From Chamaea fasciata (lineage: Eukaryota; Chordata; Aves; Passeriformes; Sylviidae), in the NCBI GenBank assembly GCA_029207755.1, contig JARCOQ010000006.1, positions 30,586,522 to 30,650,521 of the forward strand: a stretch of 64,000 nt of DNA, in the 5' to 3' direction. Position numbers and translations under genes: made by a program. This document shows positions 61,228-64,000 of this stretch, one piece after another. Within the stretch, counting starts at the first letter, position 1. Each line of letters begins with the position of its first letter. The notes under the pieces are model-generated. The model worked only from the letters and a program-made list of their open reading frames with translations, did no database searches and was not told where the DNA came from.

Positions 61228-62492
61228 AAAATATACAAAACTCTGCACTTTCATAGGTATTTTCAAATTTTCATGAATGAACAGCAGTGGAGAACTCATG
61301 TTTTCAGCCTGAAAAGAAACCAGTTTTTTAACACACAAATATACTCTGCTCAAATACCTTTGATTCTTCTATATCAGTATTCTGCACAAATGAACTGCTG
61401 TTTGTTCAGGTCTACCATGGACAACATTATGACCTTATAAAAGTCAAATATGATGCTCTTCAATGAACCTTCCCAAAGAAAGCAATAGTGTGATAAACAT
61501 CTTTTGTGCAAGACAACACAAAAAATGGAATCTATACATGTTTAGAATCATTTCATAATTTAAAGGTTTCTTCCCCAATGACTTTATCACTATGATAGTT
61601 GCAAAGTCAAAGGGTGATGGTGCAGAGCCATTAGTCTTTTGTTTGTTTGTTTATTTGTTTTGAACACATCTTCCATGGCAATGGAAAGCATATGCTTCAA
61701 AGGTATGTTTTTTAAGGTCTGGAGAGATCATCTAATTCCTCTGTGACTATCTGCTCATCCACTGACCATACTGTTAGTCTTCAACACTGATTATAGTCAC
61801 AGAAAGCTTCTTGTTAGTATTAAAGCATTAGGACTAAACAAATCCAACACTTTAAATCCCTGCAATACTAATTTAGCTGTACTCAGAAGTTTGTAATCTC
61901 ATTCTGAGCTACAGAACCCCAGTACTGACAAGGTGAGAGACAATCTCACTCACACAGCCTGGATACAGCTAATTATTCTGCTGTCTCTTCATAGGATATT
62001 GACACACAAACTCATCACAACTACTATTCTGTGCAGAATAATATAAGACAAAATCAATGTTGTGTAACAAGCAAAGATAAAAAATGTCACAAACATAGCC
62101 CTTCACAAATGATTATGCATTCAGCTCAAGGGATTCAGAGTAACCTGTAAAATCTGAAACAAATTTCAAAATTTTGGAAAGATTAATATCGGGGTAATTA
62201 CTGAAGTGAAGAAAAAAATGCAGGCAAGGAAGCAGCGTAAGAGTACATACTATTATTCTTAATGGATAAATTGAAAAGTGTGTTTACAATTCAAGCTAAT
62301 CAATAAATTACTTAACTTTGTAAAGCAACAGTAGAATCAATGTGCAAACAACAAAATAAACACGGGTAGTTCATTAAGTTAATAAGGCAGGGATCATCTG
62401 TAGTATGAATGATTGCAGTAGGCAAATTTTAAACAGAATCTGAGCATTGAAAAGCCAAACTTTTGGGTAACTTATCACATTAACAAGCCTGT

Positions 62493-62615
62493 AAAAGCTC
62501 AAAAAAAAAAAAAAAAAAAAAAACAAAAGCTCAAAAAAAAAAAAAAAAAAAAAAAAAACACCAAACCACCTACCAAAACCAAACCACCAAACCCAAAAAA
62601 ACCCACAAAACAAAA
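62493..62615 (+). repeat. Duplicated A-rich tract followed by CCAAA-type sequence
   Basis: 'aaaagctc' followed by 23 A (62493-62523) is repeated as 'aaaagctc' followed by 26 A (62525-62558). A/C sequence with ACCAAA and CCAAACC elements follows to about 62615. It explains the Phe-rich minus frame at 62374-62613. Confidence 0.92.
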
Positions 62616-63191
62616 CATGGAGACTGTTACTGTCTGTCTAAGCTAGAGAGTAGGAAATTAGGAAAGAAGCTTATGCTAGTCTAGTCAGAGACAACCATTT
62701 CCAACTGAGAGAATTACAAAATATCCAATATGTGTAAAAATGTGTCTGACCCTGAATTCAAGTGGTTAAAATTCTAAGACACTGGTGCTAAACTGCTTGG
62801 CTTGAAGTAAATAAATTTACTTCTAGTGGGGAGTGAAACTTGGATCAATTTTTCTAATTTACATCAATTAACTAGTGTTTGGGCCACAAAGTGTTATTTT
62901 ACATTTTAGAGTGGTGTGTCAATGCTCTAGAAACAAGGTCATGAATGACTTTTACAAGTCAAATTCCAGCTAGTTTCTTGAGTACCTGAACATTATAGAC
63001 CATAATGACAATTTAAGAGGACATGAATTAAAGATTAAATGTTCAGAAAAATAGCAGTGGCCTGTAAAATGACAGTCATTTTTCAGGAGCAAATTTTTTT
63101 ACAGAGAAGAATTTTCACCCTCTTCCCCTCTCCATCATTTCTGGCAGGATCAGCATCAGAAGAAATTCAAAATTGAAATTTTTGATTTCAA

Positions 63192-63243
63192 TCAAAATTG
63201 AAACTCAAAATTGAAACTCAAAATTGAAACTCAAAATTGAAAC
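63192..63243 (+). repeat. 13-bp minisatellite, 4 perfect copies
   Basis: The unit TCAAAATTGAAAC is repeated four times without a mismatch. It is preceded by related sequence with an imperfect inverted repeat (ttgaaat...atttcaa near 63172-63192), which probably seeded it. Confidence 0.97.
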
Positions 63244-63264
63244 CTGTGGTCTTGTGCCACAGGT
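63242..63264. repeat. Perfect 8-bp stem hairpin beside the minisatellite
   Basis: ACCTGTGG (63242-63249) and CCACAGGT (63257-63264) are perfect inverted repeats around a 7-bp loop. The first base pairs overlap the last minisatellite bases. No function is apparent; no T-run follows, so it is not a terminator-like structure. Confidence 0.85.
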
Positions 63265-64000
63265 CTGCTTGTTCCTGAAGCATCCACCTTTCATGCAATA
63301 AGAGCAGTAGTAAATAGTAAAACAAACTGTCATATTTTTCTCGGATTTTAAGTGTAGTTTATTTGCATGCAAGTTTTATGCAGTCTGAGCCCCTTCCCCC
63401 ATATACTTCTATGAAAAAGGCAAAACACTGCAAATACCACAATTTTATAAAACCCAAAACTCCACATTAAACATATTAACAATGTATCTGTGAATCATAA
63501 GTATGTAAGTGAAATGTCCGTGCAATGACCGAAGGATGGACACCAGAGCCTTCAGACTGAACATATTTTAATAGCTACTACTAATTAAATTATGTCTTCT
63601 GCAACTCCATTATGATCAATTTCTGAGTGGAGATAGGTTCCTGAAGAGTGTGAAGGCTCAGTATCCCTCTTTTTTTTAACTTCTTTTTTTTTTGTAGTCA
63701 AGTAGTGCTTGATGAGTAGAGTTAATCCTAATACAAACAAATACATATTTTCATCTCAAATAACTGAAGATAATCTTAAGACTTGCCCTGGTAAGTTAAG
63801 GGGTGTGATGAGAACCTTCCAGGAGGTTAGCTACATCCAGTAAAATGGCAAATGGAAATAAAGTTGTGGAAATATAATGTAAATAAACATGCCTGCAGCT
63901 CACCCAATACTGCTGCCCCTACTAGTGCTCAGAGTTACTTTGCTTTTGTGGAGGGGCTGAAAGCAGAGAAAAAAGTCAGTACAGGAGGGAAATGCACATG

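Larger units (their letters stand above)
61228..64000. other. Unique AT-rich non-coding sequence with simple repeats
   Basis: No gene is recognised. It contains GTTT repeats near 61639-61660, the A-rich tract at 62493-62615 and the minisatellite at 63192-63243. Confidence 0.5.

Noticed and set aside
61690..61745. CR1-like wording ('aaggtctggagagatcatctaattcc') that resembles a minus-strand CR1 tail
   Set aside because: The match is short, lacks the octamers and does not continue into CR1 sequence on either side.

Overview
The window looks like AT-rich, non-coding avian DNA. The evidence is a set of CR1 LINE fragments with the bird-type 3' end (a 'cttccaac...' block followed by 'gattctatgattctg'-like octamers) and solo LTRs whose sequence resembles bird ERV families as I remember them. 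I recognise no protein-coding gene, exon, tRNA or rRNA. The open frames are short, mostly without recognisable similarity, and many are translations of simple repeats. The sequence could be an intergenic desert or the interior of a long intron; the window alone cannot decide.

Layout. A solo LTR opens the window (51-632), followed by unique sequence and a second, cleanly bounded solo LTR (6048-6495, 4-bp target duplication). At 8061-9182 two CR1 copies are nested in opposite orientations, with a 6-bp duplication at the inner insertion. From 9183 to 26010 the sequence is mostly unique, broken by A/C-rich tracts and a CR1 tail that has grown into a CCAAA array (17258-17312). At 26.5-28.1 kb lies a GC-richer CR1 block in which a probable 5'/ORF1 part abuts an ORF2 tail, ended by a 17-copy ATATAC microsatellite. 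An old, decayed CR1 ORF2 fragment occupies about 32.7-33.9 kb. A younger CR1 with a recognisable reverse transcriptase (36083-37253) sits behind a 20-G run and a long CCAAA/CAAAA/A30 tract. Two further CR1 3' ends (39884-40278 and 47377-47737), a CR1 tail scrap (46803-46843) and a third solo LTR (45097-45506, 5-bp duplication) follow. The range 47.7-58.1 kb is essentially unique. The last 6 kb holds a 39-A run with an upstream ATTAAA, an unclassified GC-richer block, a minus-strand LTR (about 60129-60560), a possible further LTR (about 60799-61227), A-rich tracts and a 13-bp minisatellite next to an 8-bp hairpin.

There is no operon or pathway to describe. The history is one of repeated CR1 and ERV insertion, LTR-LTR recombination to solo LTRs, and simple-repeat growth at or beside element ends. 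I found no convincing new biological system. The most informative items are the nested CR1 pair, the ORF1-to-ORF2-tail junction, repeat expansion at CR1 ends, the 58.0-61.2 kb repeat-like cluster, and two unusually long unexplained minus-strand open frames (23334-23813 and 52152-52649).
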